Shown piece by piece: positions 53,354-62,414 of a stretch of DNA of 64,000 bases. Source of the DNA: Flavobacterium restrictum (lineage in GTDB: Bacteria > Bacteroidota > Bacteroidia > Flavobacteriales > Flavobacteriaceae). The first letter of the stretch is position 1; each line of letters opens with the position of its first letter. The translations under genes were made by a program, and so were the position numbers. The notes beneath the pieces were generated by a model. The model had not been told where the DNA came from, searched no databases, and worked only from the letters and a program-made list of their open reading frames with translations. The DNA lies in contig NZ_VJZT01000005.1 of the NCBI RefSeq assembly GCF_007097245.1, forward strand, positions 1-64,000. Reading direction: 5' to 3'.

Positions 53354-54841
53354 ATGTCAATAAAATCAATTGCTGCCAAATTATTTGCACAAAAAATATA
53401 CAAGAAAACACAGCTTTGGGCAACCAATCCAATAGCTACACAACAGCGCGTTTTTGAGGATTTGATTCGTCAAGCGAAAAATACCCAGTTTGGAATCGAC
53501 CATCATTTTGACCAAATAAAAACGGTGCAAGATTTTGCCAATAACGTTCCCATTTGCGATTACGAAGGCTTGAAATCATACATAGATAAAGTGGTAAAAG
53601 GCGAGGAGAACATTCTCTGGAAAGGGAAACCACTTTATTTTGCCAAAACTTCGGGGACGACCTCGGGAGCCAAATATATTCCGCTTACAAAAGAATCGAT
53701 GCCTTTTCATATTGAAGCCGCACGAAACGCCATCCTGCATTATATTCACGAAACAGGAAACGCTGATTTTGTCGATGGGAAAATGATTTTCTTGCAAGGA
53801 AGCCCCATTCTAGAAGAAAAAAACGGAATTCAGTTTGGACGTTTGTCGGGAATTGTGGCGCATTTTGTTCCAAAATATTTACAAAAAAACCGAATGCCTT
53901 CCTGGGAAACCAATTGCATTGAAGATTGGGAAACCAAAGTGAATGCCATCGTCGGAGAAACTTTTGATCAAAATATGACTGTGATTTCTGGGATTCCGTC
54001 TTGGGTGCAAATGTATTTTGAAAAGCTTTCGCAAAAAGGAGGAAAGCCTGTGGGAGAACTATTTAAAAATTTCAATTTGTTTATTTACGGCGGTGTAAAT
54101 TATGAACCGTATCGCGCCAAATTTGAAAATTTGATTGGACGAAAAGTAAATAGCATCGAATTATTTCCAGCTTCGGAAGGGTTTTTTGCGTACCAAGATT
54201 CGCAGCATGAAAAAGGAATGTTACTCTTATTGAATTCAGGAATTTTTTATGAATTTATAAAAAGTGCCGATTTTTATACCCAAAATCCCAAAAGACACAC
54301 CATAGGCGAGGTAGAATTGGGCGTGAATTACGTCTTGATTATTTCAACCAATGCTGGACTTTGGGGTTATAATATTGGCGATACCGTGCAGTTTACGAGT
54401 CTAAAACCGTATCGCATCATTGTTTCGGGAAGAATCAAGCATTATATTTCGGCTTTTGGCGAACACGTCATTGGCAAAGAAGTCGAAAGTGCTTTGCAGG
54501 AAGCTACCATTGGAACTGAAATTCGCATTAATGAGTTTACGGTTGCGCCACAAATTAATCCAAATGAAGGCTTGCCGTATCACGAATGGTACATCGAATT
54601 TGAGAACGAGCCAGAAAATTTAAAAGCTTTTGCAGAAGCATTGGACAACGCCATGCGCAAACAAAATATATACTACGACGATTTGATTGTGGGCAAAGTG
54701 TTGCAAAAAGTAGTAATTGCCAAAGTAGTCAAAAACGGTTTTCAGGACTATATGAAATCCATTGGAAAACTAGGCGGACAAAACAAAATTCCGAGACTTT
54801 CTAACGATCGTGGGATTGTGGATTTGCTTGGTAAAAAATAA
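53354..54841 (+). CDS. GH3 auxin-responsive-type acyl-adenylating ligase
   Basis: A 495-residue member of the plant GH3 (auxin-responsive) superfamily, an ANL-type adenylating enzyme that joins an acyl group to an amino acid or other nucleophile. Motif A is FAKTSGTTSGAKYIPLT (about 95-112). Motif B-like FYEFIK and GEVELGVNYVLIISTNAGLWGYNIGDTVQF (about 318-347) match the family. It is well known in Bacteroidota, but the substrate is not defined. Confidence 0.9.
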   Translation: MSIKSIAAKLFAQKIYKKTQLWATNPIATQQRVFEDLIRQAKNTQFGIDHHFDQIKTVQDFANNVPICDYEGLKSYIDKVVKGEENILWKGKPLYFAKTSGTTSGAKYIPLTKESMPFHIEAARNAILHYIHETGNADFVDGKMIFLQGSPILEEKNGIQFGRLSGIVAHFVPKYLQKNRMPSWETNCIEDWETKVNAIVGETFDQNMTVISGIPSWVQMYFEKLSQKGGKPVGELFKNFNLFIYGGVNYEPYRAKFENLIGRKVNSIELFPASEGFFAYQDSQHEKGMLLLLNSGIFYEFIKSADFYTQNPKRHTIGEVELGVNYVLIISTNAGLWGYNIGDTVQFTSLKPYRIIVSGRIKHYISAFGEHVIGKEVESALQEATIGTEIRINEFTVAPQINPNEGLPYHEWYIEFENEPENLKAFAEALDNAMRKQNIYYDDLIVGKVLQKVVIAKVVKNGFQDYMKSIGKLGGQNKIPRLSNDRGIVDLLGKK

Positions 54842-54873
54842 AAGAATTACATTTGTTTTAGAAATTAAAAACC

Positions 54874-56553
54874 ATGAAAGAAACCAAAAACATATCTCGT
54901 TCTAGAGCCCAAGAATCCTCGGCGGCCATTGAAAAAATGTACATTACGATGCGGCATTTGTTCAACCGCGGTTTTTACAAACCAATGGGGGTTTCTGGCG
55001 ATACCTTGCGGGAAGCATTACTGGCATTACGCCCCGAAATATATGGAAATATTGCCGAAGAAAAAGTAGAACTCAACGGACTTTTGTATGTAATCGAGCG
55101 GCTACCCATAGGAATTGAAGAATGTCGATTTATTAATTTAACTTCTGAAGAAGGCTATGCTAAGTCGCATTTTCAAGCCATTGTTCCTCCCAAAAGGCGC
55201 AGGAATTGCTACCGAATTGACGAGGAGCAAATGAATGTGGAAATTACCCGTGGCCGATCGGATATTTATGATATTTTGACGCATTTGACTTTTATTTTTA
55301 TCGAATCGCATAAAATTAAAAATAGAGTTTTACTCGATGATGCTGGCGAAGTTTCTCGCGATTGGTTAAAATTAGAACTCGCTGTTTCCCAAAACAAAAA
55401 ATTAACTCAAGTAGAAAAGGAGAAGGCCATATCGCATGCTTCGAATATTCTAGGACGCACCTTTGAGGAAGTATTAGATATTTATGATGCTTTTGGATCA
55501 ACAACGGCACCCGATCGATTTTTGCATGTAGTTTTTTGGCTCGGCAAACTTGCCATGGAGGAAGTAGTCGATAATAATAAAAGAACCATCACCTTTAGCC
55601 CTATTTTAAGAGAGCGTTTGGGACACCACATTCATGGAGAAATTTGGGCCAATAACATCAAGGAAGTCTTGAAAGCCAATTTGCTTTTGGATCGTCCCAT
55701 TCATGTCATTAGCGCCAATATGCACAGTGTGATGAACTCTATTTTTGCCACATCGGTGCTGAAAAACAAGTTCAAGGACAAGTCGGATTTTTTTATTTAT
55801 GAGGAATTGAGTAAATCCGGTGCCCATGAGTTGCGGAATCAAGTTTTAGCGGTAGCTTTAAAACATGGAATGATCGAATTACCTGACGCATCAGGAACGA
55901 ATATTGATGTACAAATTTTTGATACTACCAAAATCGATTGGGCCAAAACGGGTTTTCCCGATGCCCAATTCGAGAACCAAAAACCAGTTATAATTGTTAT
56001 GGATTATGCTTTTGGCGAACAAGCCTATGAAACCATAGACGAGCTTTTGAAACCCTATAAAAAAGATACTTTGCTGCAAGTAGAATCTATTTCGATTATG
56101 GGTAAAGCGGGAATTCTAGAAGGAGGAAAAGGCGATATTATGATTCCAAATGCACACATAAATGAGGGAACTGCCGATAATTATTTTTTCGAAAATGAGT
56201 TGACAGCTGCTATGTTTACAGGAAACGACATTGCGGTTTTTGCTGGGCCAATGGTAACTGTGCTGGGTACTTCGTTACAAAATAGGGATTTATTAAAGTT
56301 CTTTCACGAGTCGACTTGGGGCGTTATTGGACTGGAAATGGAAGGTTCTTATTATCAAAAAGCCATTCAATCCGCGTCCAAAATTAGAAAAAGTGTACCC
56401 CATGATGTAAAAGTGAGATATGGGTATTACGCCTCCGATAATCCGTTAGAAACCGGAAGCACATTAGCTTCTGGCGGACTGGGAACATCAGGCGTAAAAC
56501 CTACTTATTTGATAACTATTAAAATTTTGGAACAAATTTTTAATGTAAAATAA
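54874..56553 (+). CDS. DUF6909 protein with nucleoside-phosphorylase-like C-terminus
   Basis: A 559-residue conserved Bacteroidota protein (DUF6909). The N-terminal 200 residues are helical and unrecognised. The C-terminal part (about 370-559) resembles the PNP/MTA-nucleosidase fold: IVMDYAFGEQAYETIDEL, the Gly-rich ISIMGKAGILEGGKGDIMIP, and GVIGLEMEGSYY, where MTAN/PNP enzymes have their MExAA purine-binding motif. It may bind or process a nucleoside. It lies 32 nt after the GH3 ligase gene in the same orientation. Confidence 0.75.
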   Translation: MKETKNISRSRAQESSAAIEKMYITMRHLFNRGFYKPMGVSGDTLREALLALRPEIYGNIAEEKVELNGLLYVIERLPIGIEECRFINLTSEEGYAKSHFQAIVPPKRRRNCYRIDEEQMNVEITRGRSDIYDILTHLTFIFIESHKIKNRVLLDDAGEVSRDWLKLELAVSQNKKLTQVEKEKAISHASNILGRTFEEVLDIYDAFGSTTAPDRFLHVVFWLGKLAMEEVVDNNKRTITFSPILRERLGHHIHGEIWANNIKEVLKANLLLDRPIHVISANMHSVMNSIFATSVLKNKFKDKSDFFIYEELSKSGAHELRNQVLAVALKHGMIELPDASGTNIDVQIFDTTKIDWAKTGFPDAQFENQKPVIIVMDYAFGEQAYETIDELLKPYKKDTLLQVESISIMGKAGILEGGKGDIMIPNAHINEGTADNYFFENELTAAMFTGNDIAVFAGPMVTVLGTSLQNRDLLKFFHESTWGVIGLEMEGSYYQKAIQSASKIRKSVPHDVKVRYGYYASDNPLETGSTLASGGLGTSGVKPTYLITIKILEQIFNVK

Positions 56554-56702
56554 GCCAAAAACAAAACCCCTTTTTTTAGTTTTTAAAAGAACAATTAGAA
56601 AAGTGTGCGTTTATTGTTTACTTTGGCTTTTTTTAGAATTAGTTTGTCCATACTCATTTTGGTGCTCTTGCTTTTTGGCGAGTCCAAATTAAAATAAAAT
56701 AT

Positions 56703-57686
56703 ATGAAGAGAATACTTATTACTGGAGCTGCAGGATTTTTAGGATCACATCTTTGTGACCGTTTTATCAAAGAAGGATATTTCGTTATTGGGATGGACAA
56801 TCTCATCACTGGGGATTTAAAAAATATTGAACACCTATTTAAACTCGAAAATTTTGAGTTTTACCATCATGACATTACCAAGTTTGTGCATGTACCTGGA
56901 AATATAGATTACATCCTTCATTTTGCATCGCCTGCAAGTCCTATTGATTATTTAAAAATTCCAATTCAAACCCTGAAAGTGGGTTCTTTGGGAACGCATA
57001 ATTTATTAGGATTGGCACGAGTAAAAAATGCTCGAATCCTAATTGCTTCGACTTCGGAGGTGTATGGAGATCCTTTGGTACACCCACAAACCGAGGATTA
57101 TTATGGTAACGTAAACACCATTGGGCCACGAGGCGTATATGATGAAGCCAAACGTTTTCAGGAATCCATAACCATGGCGTATCATACATTTCATGGAGTG
57201 GAGACCAGAATTGTCCGTATTTTCAACACGTATGGACCAAGAATGCGTCTTAATGATGGGCGCGTAATTCCTGCTTTTATTGGTCAAGCCATTCGTGGAG
57301 AGGATTTAACAATTTTTGGAGATGGGATGCAAACCCGTTCCTTTTGTTACGTAGATGATCAGGTCGAAGGTATTTTTAGATTGTTGCATTCGGATTATGT
57401 TTTTCCAGTAAACATTGGTAATCCTGACGAAATTACCATCAAAGATTTTGCCGAAGAAATCATTAGACTTACAGGTACAAATCAAAAAGTGGTATACCAT
57501 CCGTTGCCTATAAATGATCCTTTGCAACGCCAACCAGACATTACAAAAGCCAAAGAATTACTGGGCTGGGAAGCCAAAGTAGGTCGTGCCGAAGGAATGA
57601 AAATTACTTATGATTACTTCAAATCCTTATCAAAAGAAGAACTTTCGAAAGAGGAACACAAAGATTTTTCTAGTTACATCAAATAG
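56703..57686 (+). CDS. UDP-glucuronate decarboxylase-like SDR
   Basis: An extended short-chain dehydrogenase, 327 aa, resembling UDP-xylose synthase / UDP-glucuronate decarboxylase. The NAD motif is [11 protein letters not shown] (8-18). The catalytic Tyr and Lys are in YDEAKR (147-152), with the conserved [13 protein letters not shown]. It makes nucleotide sugars for polysaccharide. Its stop overlaps the start of the sugar transferase gene by one base. Confidence 0.9.
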   Translation: MKRILITGAAGFLGSHLCDRFIKEGYFVIGMDNLITGDLKNIEHLFKLENFEFYHHDITKFVHVPGNIDYILHFASPASPIDYLKIPIQTLKVGSLGTHNLLGLARVKNARILIASTSEVYGDPLVHPQTEDYYGNVNTIGPRGVYDEAKRFQESITMAYHTFHGVETRIVRIFNTYGPRMRLNDGRVIPAFIGQAIRGEDLTIFGDGMQTRSFCYVDDQVEGIFRLLHSDYVFPVNIGNPDEITIKDFAEEIIRLTGTNQKVVYHPLPINDPLQRQPDITKAKELLGWEAKVGRAEGMKITYDYFKSLSKEELSKEEHKDFSSYIK

Positions 57687-59038
57687 TGAGAACCAAAACC
57701 GGTAGATATTCAGGCTACATTCGCCCTTTTTCCTATATTATTGATTTAATAATCATTAATGTATTGGCTTTGTATGTCATGCCGTTTCATAACAATCCTA
57801 TTTATTACGCCTGCTTTGTAAGTCTCGCTTGGTTTATTATTGCTGCCAACCTTGGTTTTTACGAAGTATATCGTTACACCAAGGTGATTGCTATTTTAAA
57901 TTGTGCGGGCAAACAATGGTTTTTATTTGTGTTTTTTTGCTTGGTTTTGGAGTATTTTTATTCTGAAATTTACAACCAAAAAAGTGTCGTTTTGTTTACG
58001 GCTCTCACGCTTTTTTTGGTACTCATAATCAAGCTTTTTATCTATTTTTTCTTAAGACAATTTAGAGTTTTGTTTGGAGGAAATTCCAGAAGTGTAGTAC
58101 TTTTAGGAAACACTAAAAACACCAATCCGCTCGAACATTTTTTTTTAGAAAATCCTGATTATGGCTATAATTTAGTCAAAGTATTCCCATTAGAAGACCA
58201 AAAAGAAAAACAAATCGATTCGTGCCTTTCTTTCGTTTTATCCTATGGTGCCGATGAAATTTATTGCGCCACAGCCGATTTATCCGAGAGTCAAATTACC
58301 GCTATTATTGATTTTGCCGATAATAATTTGAAAACCTTAAAATTCATTCCTAACGAAAAACAAATCCTTTCTCGCAACGAAAAATTCGAATATTACGACT
58401 ATATTCCCATTGTTTCCTTGCGGAATATTTTGCAGGACGAAACTTTGAATAAAATTATAAAAAGGATTTTTGATTTTCTGTTTTCGTTGGGAGTTATTGT
58501 TTTTTTGCTGTCATGGTTGATGCCTATTTTGGCCATTATTATCAAATGGGAATCCAAAGGACCGTTGTTTTTTATTCAAAAAAGAAACGGACTCAACTAC
58601 AAGGAGTTCAATTGTTATAAATTTCGATCTATGGAAATTAACGACAACGCCGATGTGCAAATTGCCTCCAAAAACGATGACCGAATTACCAAAGTTGGGA
58701 AATTTATTCGCAAAACCAGTATTGATGAATTGCCACAGTTTTTTAATGTTTTATGGGGCGATATGTCCGTAGTTGGGCCAAGACCACACATGGTGAGCGT
58801 GACAAATTTATATGCGTTGCAGGTCGATAAGTTTATGGTACGCCATTTTGTAAAACCTGGGATCACGGGATTGGCACAAACCAAAGGATTTAGAGGCGAA
58901 GTAGAAACCGACGAAGACATTATAAACCGAGTGAAATATGATATTTTTTATATGGAAAATTGGTCTATTTTGTTAGATATAAAAATCATTTTCAATACGA
59001 TTGTCAACATTATAACGGGCGACGAAAAAGCATATTAA
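57686..59038 (+). CDS. undecaprenyl-phosphate sugar phosphotransferase
   Basis: A polyisoprenyl-phosphate sugar-1-phosphate transferase (WbaP/WcaJ type), 450 aa. It starts the repeat unit of a surface polysaccharide by moving a sugar phosphate onto the lipid carrier. Four membrane helices occupy the N-terminal 130 residues, and the catalytic domain (about 255-450) contains KRIFDFLFSLG, YKFRSM and GDMSVVGPRPHMV. It starts GTG at 57686, overlapping the upstream stop. No nearby ATG gives the expected N-terminus. Confidence 0.9.
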   Translation: MRTKTGRYSGYIRPFSYIIDLIIINVLALYVMPFHNNPIYYACFVSLAWFIIAANLGFYEVYRYTKVIAILNCAGKQWFLFVFFCLVLEYFYSEIYNQKSVVLFTALTLFLVLIIKLFIYFFLRQFRVLFGGNSRSVVLLGNTKNTNPLEHFFLENPDYGYNLVKVFPLEDQKEKQIDSCLSFVLSYGADEIYCATADLSESQITAIIDFADNNLKTLKFIPNEKQILSRNEKFEYYDYIPIVSLRNILQDETLNKIIKRIFDFLFSLGVIVFLLSWLMPILAIIIKWESKGPLFFIQKRNGLNYKEFNCYKFRSMEINDNADVQIASKNDDRITKVGKFIRKTSIDELPQFFNVLWGDMSVVGPRPHMVSVTNLYALQVDKFMVRHFVKPGITGLAQTKGFRGEVETDEDIINRVKYDIFYMENWSILLDIKIIFNTIVNIITGDEKAY

Positions 59039-59039
59039 T

Positions 59040-59810
59040 ATGAACAACGAACTCGTTTCCATAATTATTCCCTCGTATAACTCCGAAAAATTTATTCTGG
59101 AAACCATTCAATCTGTTCAAAATCAAACCTATATAAACTGGGAAATCATTCTTATTGACGATTGCTCAACGGATGCAACAGTGACTCTTATCAAAGAGAA
59201 AGCCGCTATTGATGCTAGAATTCATTGGCAACAATTAGAAAAAAATTCAGGTACAGGAGTCGCTAGAAACTTGGGATTAAGCCAAGCAAAAGGGCGTTAT
59301 ATTGCCTTTCTTGATGCCGATGATCTTTGGAAACCAGAAAAATTAGAAAAGCAACTTCAATTTCTTCAAAAAAACAAACTGCCGTTTACATTTTCTTTTT
59401 ACGAATGTATGAACGAGCAAGGAATTTCTCTTGGTAAAAGGGTAGAAGCCCCCTTAAAACTCACTTATCGACAGTTGTTTTATTGCAATTATGTAGGGAA
59501 TTTGACAGGGATTTATGATGTGAATTTTTTTGGAAAAATAGCCATTTCTTCTATCAGGAAACGGCAAGATTGGATGTTGTGGTTGACTATTTTGAACAAA
59601 ATAAAAACTGCACAACCGGTTTCTGAAAGCTTGGCAATTTATAGAATACGAGAAAACTCTATTTCGGCGTCTAAAGTGGATTTGTTACAACACAATTTTG
59701 CCGTTTACAGGCAATTTCATGGGTATAATACACTCGTTTCATTGTATTACATGACTGGATTTCTTTTTACTCAATTAGTGATAAAAAGACGGTATATCAA
59801 GGGTATTTAG
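59040..59810 (+). CDS. glycosyltransferase family 2
   Basis: A 256-residue GT-A fold glycosyltransferase. The nucleotide-sugar-binding motifs VSIIIPSYNSEKFI (6-19), LIDDCSTDATVTLI and YIAFLDADDLW (DxD) are clear. It adds a sugar to the growing polysaccharide or lipid. It starts 1 nt after the upstream stop codon, so it is in the same operon. Confidence 0.92.
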   Translation: MNNELVSIIIPSYNSEKFILETIQSVQNQTYINWEIILIDDCSTDATVTLIKEKAAIDARIHWQQLEKNSGTGVARNLGLSQAKGRYIAFLDADDLWKPEKLEKQLQFLQKNKLPFTFSFYECMNEQGISLGKRVEAPLKLTYRQLFYCNYVGNLTGIYDVNFFGKIAISSIRKRQDWMLWLTILNKIKTAQPVSESLAIYRIRENSISASKVDLLQHNFAVYRQFHGYNTLVSLYYMTGFLFTQLVIKRRYIKGI

Positions 59811-59827
59811 GATTAATATGCTTTGAA

Positions 59828-60349
59828 TTATTTTTTATAACCAATTTTTACTCTTTCGCTTTCGTTTTCTTTTTTCTCATTCAATTCATCCAAATACGAG
59901 AAAACCAATTCGATATTTTTATCCTGATTTTCAAGTTTTTTTTGGATTTTAATAATATCAATTTTTATTTCGGTGGTGTCTAAAAGCAGTTGTCTTACTT
60001 TGGTAAAAATGCGCATAATTGCAATATTAACGTGGATAGCTTTGTCGCTTTTCAAGACACTTGACAACATCAAAACACCGTGTTCGGTGAAAGCGTAAGG
60101 TAATTTTCTAGTTCCGCCCCAACTTGATGTCGCAATTTGCGACTTCAAGTTTAAAAATTCATTTTCAGATAGTTGAAACATAAAATCAGTTGGAAATCGG
60201 GATACGTTTCTTTTTACTTGTTCGTTTAGTCTTCGTGTTTCAATATCATACAGTTTGGATAAGTCAACATCAAGCATCACTTTTTGATTACGAATAAAAT
60301 AAATCTTGTCAGCAATAGTTTCTTCAGAAAGAATTGAATGGTCGCTCAT
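59828..60349 (-). CDS. ORF6N-domain protein
   Basis: A 173-residue protein with a phage-type ORF6N DNA-binding domain (about 10-100; DKIYFIRNQKVMLDVDLSKLY, then FPTDFMFQLSENEFLNLKSQIATSS and TEHGVLML), followed by a helical C-terminus. Such genes are usually prophage-derived or sit in accessory islands. It lies on the opposite strand at the end of the polysaccharide operon, with no other phage gene visible. Confidence 0.85.
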   Translation of the reverse strand: MSDHSILSEETIADKIYFIRNQKVMLDVDLSKLYDIETRRLNEQVKRNVSRFPTDFMFQLSENEFLNLKSQIATSSWGGTRKLPYAFTEHGVLMLSSVLKSDKAIHVNIAIMRIFTKVRQLLLDTTEIKIDIIKIQKKLENQDKNIELVFSYLDELNEKKENESERVKIGYKK

Positions 60350-60391
60350 GAGTTTTTAAATTAAAAAAACTAATATACGATTTTATTTACA

Positions 60392-61702
60392 TTACAACAA
60401 AGATTTGAACTGCTTTAATTTTCCACGATTGCTTCGTTCTAATGTTGTTTTTCGGGTAAAAATAAACATCAAATTCGGTTCTAAATACATCGCAATGGCG
60501 GCTTCTATTTTCTGAATTTGTTTCAAAGTCAGTTCCGTTTCGCTCACATAATCAATTTCAAAAGAGTCGATTTTGGTTTGTTTAATCAAAAATTCTTTTA
60601 CATTGCCGTCGTCCTCAATAATACTTTTGGTGACGTAATAAAAAGTTAATCCAGGCGATTTTTTTCCGCTGGGCAACAATGCGACATCATTGGTACGGCC
60701 TATTAATGTTTTGAGTATGGGTTTTTGAAGGGTGCTTTTTTCGTCCAAAACACCAATATCGCCAATCTCATATCGGATAAACGGATGCGCTTTGTTGAAC
60801 AATGAAGTAATCACCACCCGCCCTTGAGTCCCGTTTGGAACTGGCTGATTGTTCTCGTCCAGAATTTCTACAAAAAGGGTTTCGGCGTTAACTTGCCAAT
60901 CGCCATCGGGATTTTGAAACGCAATCAAGTCCAGTTCAGATGCGCCGTATTCATTGACAATAGGAATGCCAAATTGGGTTTCCAACAGGATTTTATCCGT
61001 TTCAAAAAGCATTTCGGAAGTGACCATACACACCTTTAACGAAGGACAAATGGTGGTAAGAACGATGTTTTTTTGTTGCAAAAATTTAGCAAACAAAACA
61101 ATCGAACTGGTGTATCCATTGATGTAATCGAATTTTTTGGTTTTAAAATCGGTTAAAAATTGCTCTAAAACCACATCCGACAAATCAAATATCGAGAATC
61201 GAAAGCGATGACTCAAGAAATCCTTGAAACGTTCTTTTTTATGTCCTATAAAATCCATTGGAATACCGTAAAAACGGGCTTGATAGGAGGAATTAAAATC
61301 AATTCCGTACCAACCAAAACGGTATATGTTTGAGGCCCAAGTCAGGGCATGACTGTATTTGTCTTTGGCAAAAACAAATGGATCGCCGCTAGAACCCGAT
61401 GTTTTATTGATGTAAACACTTCTTGGTGTATATCCTTTGGAAAGGCGTTCGAGTAATGGTTTTTGAAGATTTTTTTTGTTTAAAACAGGCAAATCGTTCC
61501 AGTTCTCCATCCTTGTTTCACCTACTAATTGCTGGTAAAAAGGATTGTTTTGCAAATGAAAATCGACAATTTCTTGTTTTTTATTCGTTAGAAAAAGCAA
61601 ATATTCTTTTTCGGATAGGGCAACTATTTTCTGCAATTCGGCTTTGGCTTTCGGAATAGGAAAACCATTTAATTGAAGCGATAAGTTAAAAAGTGGGAAC
61701 AT
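60392..61702 (-). CDS. phenylacetate-CoA ligase-like (CapK-type) AMP-binding protein
   Basis: A 436-residue ANL-superfamily protein of the phenylacetate-CoA ligase / capsule-biosynthesis CapK subgroup. The P-loop motif NKTSGSSGDPFVFAKDK (about 99-115) and the downstream adenylate-binding stretches VNEYGASELDLIAF and HPFIRYEIGDIGVL are clear. The protein is often found in polysaccharide clusters. Its ATG follows the higA stop codon with no spacing, so the two are probably translated together. Confidence 0.85.
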   Translation of the reverse strand: MFPLFNLSLQLNGFPIPKAKAELQKIVALSEKEYLLFLTNKKQEIVDFHLQNNPFYQQLVGETRMENWNDLPVLNKKNLQKPLLERLSKGYTPRSVYINKTSGSSGDPFVFAKDKYSHALTWASNIYRFGWYGIDFNSSYQARFYGIPMDFIGHKKERFKDFLSHRFRFSIFDLSDVVLEQFLTDFKTKKFDYINGYTSSIVLFAKFLQQKNIVLTTICPSLKVCMVTSEMLFETDKILLETQFGIPIVNEYGASELDLIAFQNPDGDWQVNAETLFVEILDENNQPVPNGTQGRVVITSLFNKAHPFIRYEIGDIGVLDEKSTLQKPILKTLIGRTNDVALLPSGKKSPGLTFYYVTKSIIEDDGNVKEFLIKQTKIDSFEIDYVSETELTLKQIQKIEAAIAMYLEPNLMFIFTRKTTLERSNRGKLKQFKSLL

Positions 61703-62005
61703 TTAAGCTACTTTAGGGATATCAAAACGCTTGATAGATTTTAATTCTAAATCTTTATTTTCTTGTTCTGATTCTAGGTCAAAATCATCTTGTAGTCCGA
61801 GCCAGAATTTAGCCGAATTTCCAAAATAATGGCTCAAACGCAAAGCGGTATCTGCCGTAATACGTCTTTTTCCTTTTGTAATTTCTGAAATTCTAGTTTG
61901 TGGTATCTTTAAATCTTTGGCCAATTTATAAGCTGAAATTTCTAATGGAATTAGAAACTCTTCGGTTAATATTTCACCTGGATGTATGTTTTTTAATTTT
62001 TCCAT
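61703..62005 (-). CDS. higA: HigA-type antitoxin
   Basis: A 100-residue Xre-family antitoxin. The helix-turn-helix is in ISAYKLAKDLKIPQTRISEI, preceded by HPGEILTEEFL and followed by GKRRITADTALRLSHYFGNSAKFWLGLQ, the standard HigA signature. It follows the toxin gene (HigB first), as usual for this family. Confidence 0.95.
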   Translation of the reverse strand: MEKLKNIHPGEILTEEFLIPLEISAYKLAKDLKIPQTRISEITKGKRRITADTALRLSHYFGNSAKFWLGLQDDFDLESEQENKDLELKSIKRFDIPKVA

Positions 62006-62016
62006 TATTTTATAAT

Positions 62017-62298
62017 TTAATGATAATCGATTATTTTAACTTCAAAGGCATTTCCATTTTCCCAGATAAAAATAATTCTCCATTGATTGTTTATTCTAAT
62101 GCTATAATAGGTATTTAAATTGCCATTTAATTTTTCTAATCGATTAGAAGGAGGTATTCTTAAATCTAATAAATCTATCGAGTTATTTAGCATTCTTAAT
62201 TTTCGTCTTCCAATATTTTGAATAGCTATAGATGGTTTTTTTGCCACAATTCCATTCCAAATCTTTTCTGTTTCTTTTGATCCAAACGAAATTATCAT
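62017..62298 (-). CDS. higB: HigB-type toxin (RelE superfamily)
   Basis: A 93-residue HigB toxin, an mRNA interferase acting on the ribosome. Family features include GRRKLRMLNNSIDLLDLRIPPSN and the C-terminal YYSIRINNQWRIIFIW with the catalytic Arg/Trp region. It is the first gene of the TA operon and has a palindrome in its leader. Confidence 0.93.
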   Translation of the reverse strand: MIISFGSKETEKIWNGIVAKKPSIAIQNIGRRKLRMLNNSIDLLDLRIPPSNRLEKLNGNLNTYYSIRINNQWRIIFIWENGNAFEVKIIDYH

Positions 62299-62305
62299 AT
62301 CTTTT

Positions 62306-62326
62306 ACGTTACTAACGTCAAAAGTA
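62306..62326 (-). promoter_or_regulatory. higBA promoter and operator candidate
   Basis: On the minus strand TACTTTTG (62319-62326) fits the -7 element. A perfect ACGTTA-C-TAACGT palindrome (62306-62318) lies between it and the higB start codon, where HigA would bind. Confidence 0.6.
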
Positions 62327-62361
62327 ACTAAAAAAAATTATTATTTCACCCTAAAACAAAC

Positions 62362-62369
62362 TATTTTTG
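62362..62369 (+). promoter_or_regulatory. -7 promoter element of purD
   Basis: TATTTTTG, 45 nt before the purD ATG, in the gap shared with the divergent higBA. Confidence 0.5.
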
Positions 62370-62414
62370 CACCACCCGCACAAGGCGGACGAGCAACTTT
62401 AAAACGACAACAAC

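Noticed and set aside
25814..59010. TTGTCAACA and TTATCAACA inside ybeY, tex, the DUF4143 ATPase and the sugar transferase genes
   Set aside because: These codons (often Ile-Val-Asn) recur by chance in AT-rich genes, so single copies are not origin evidence.
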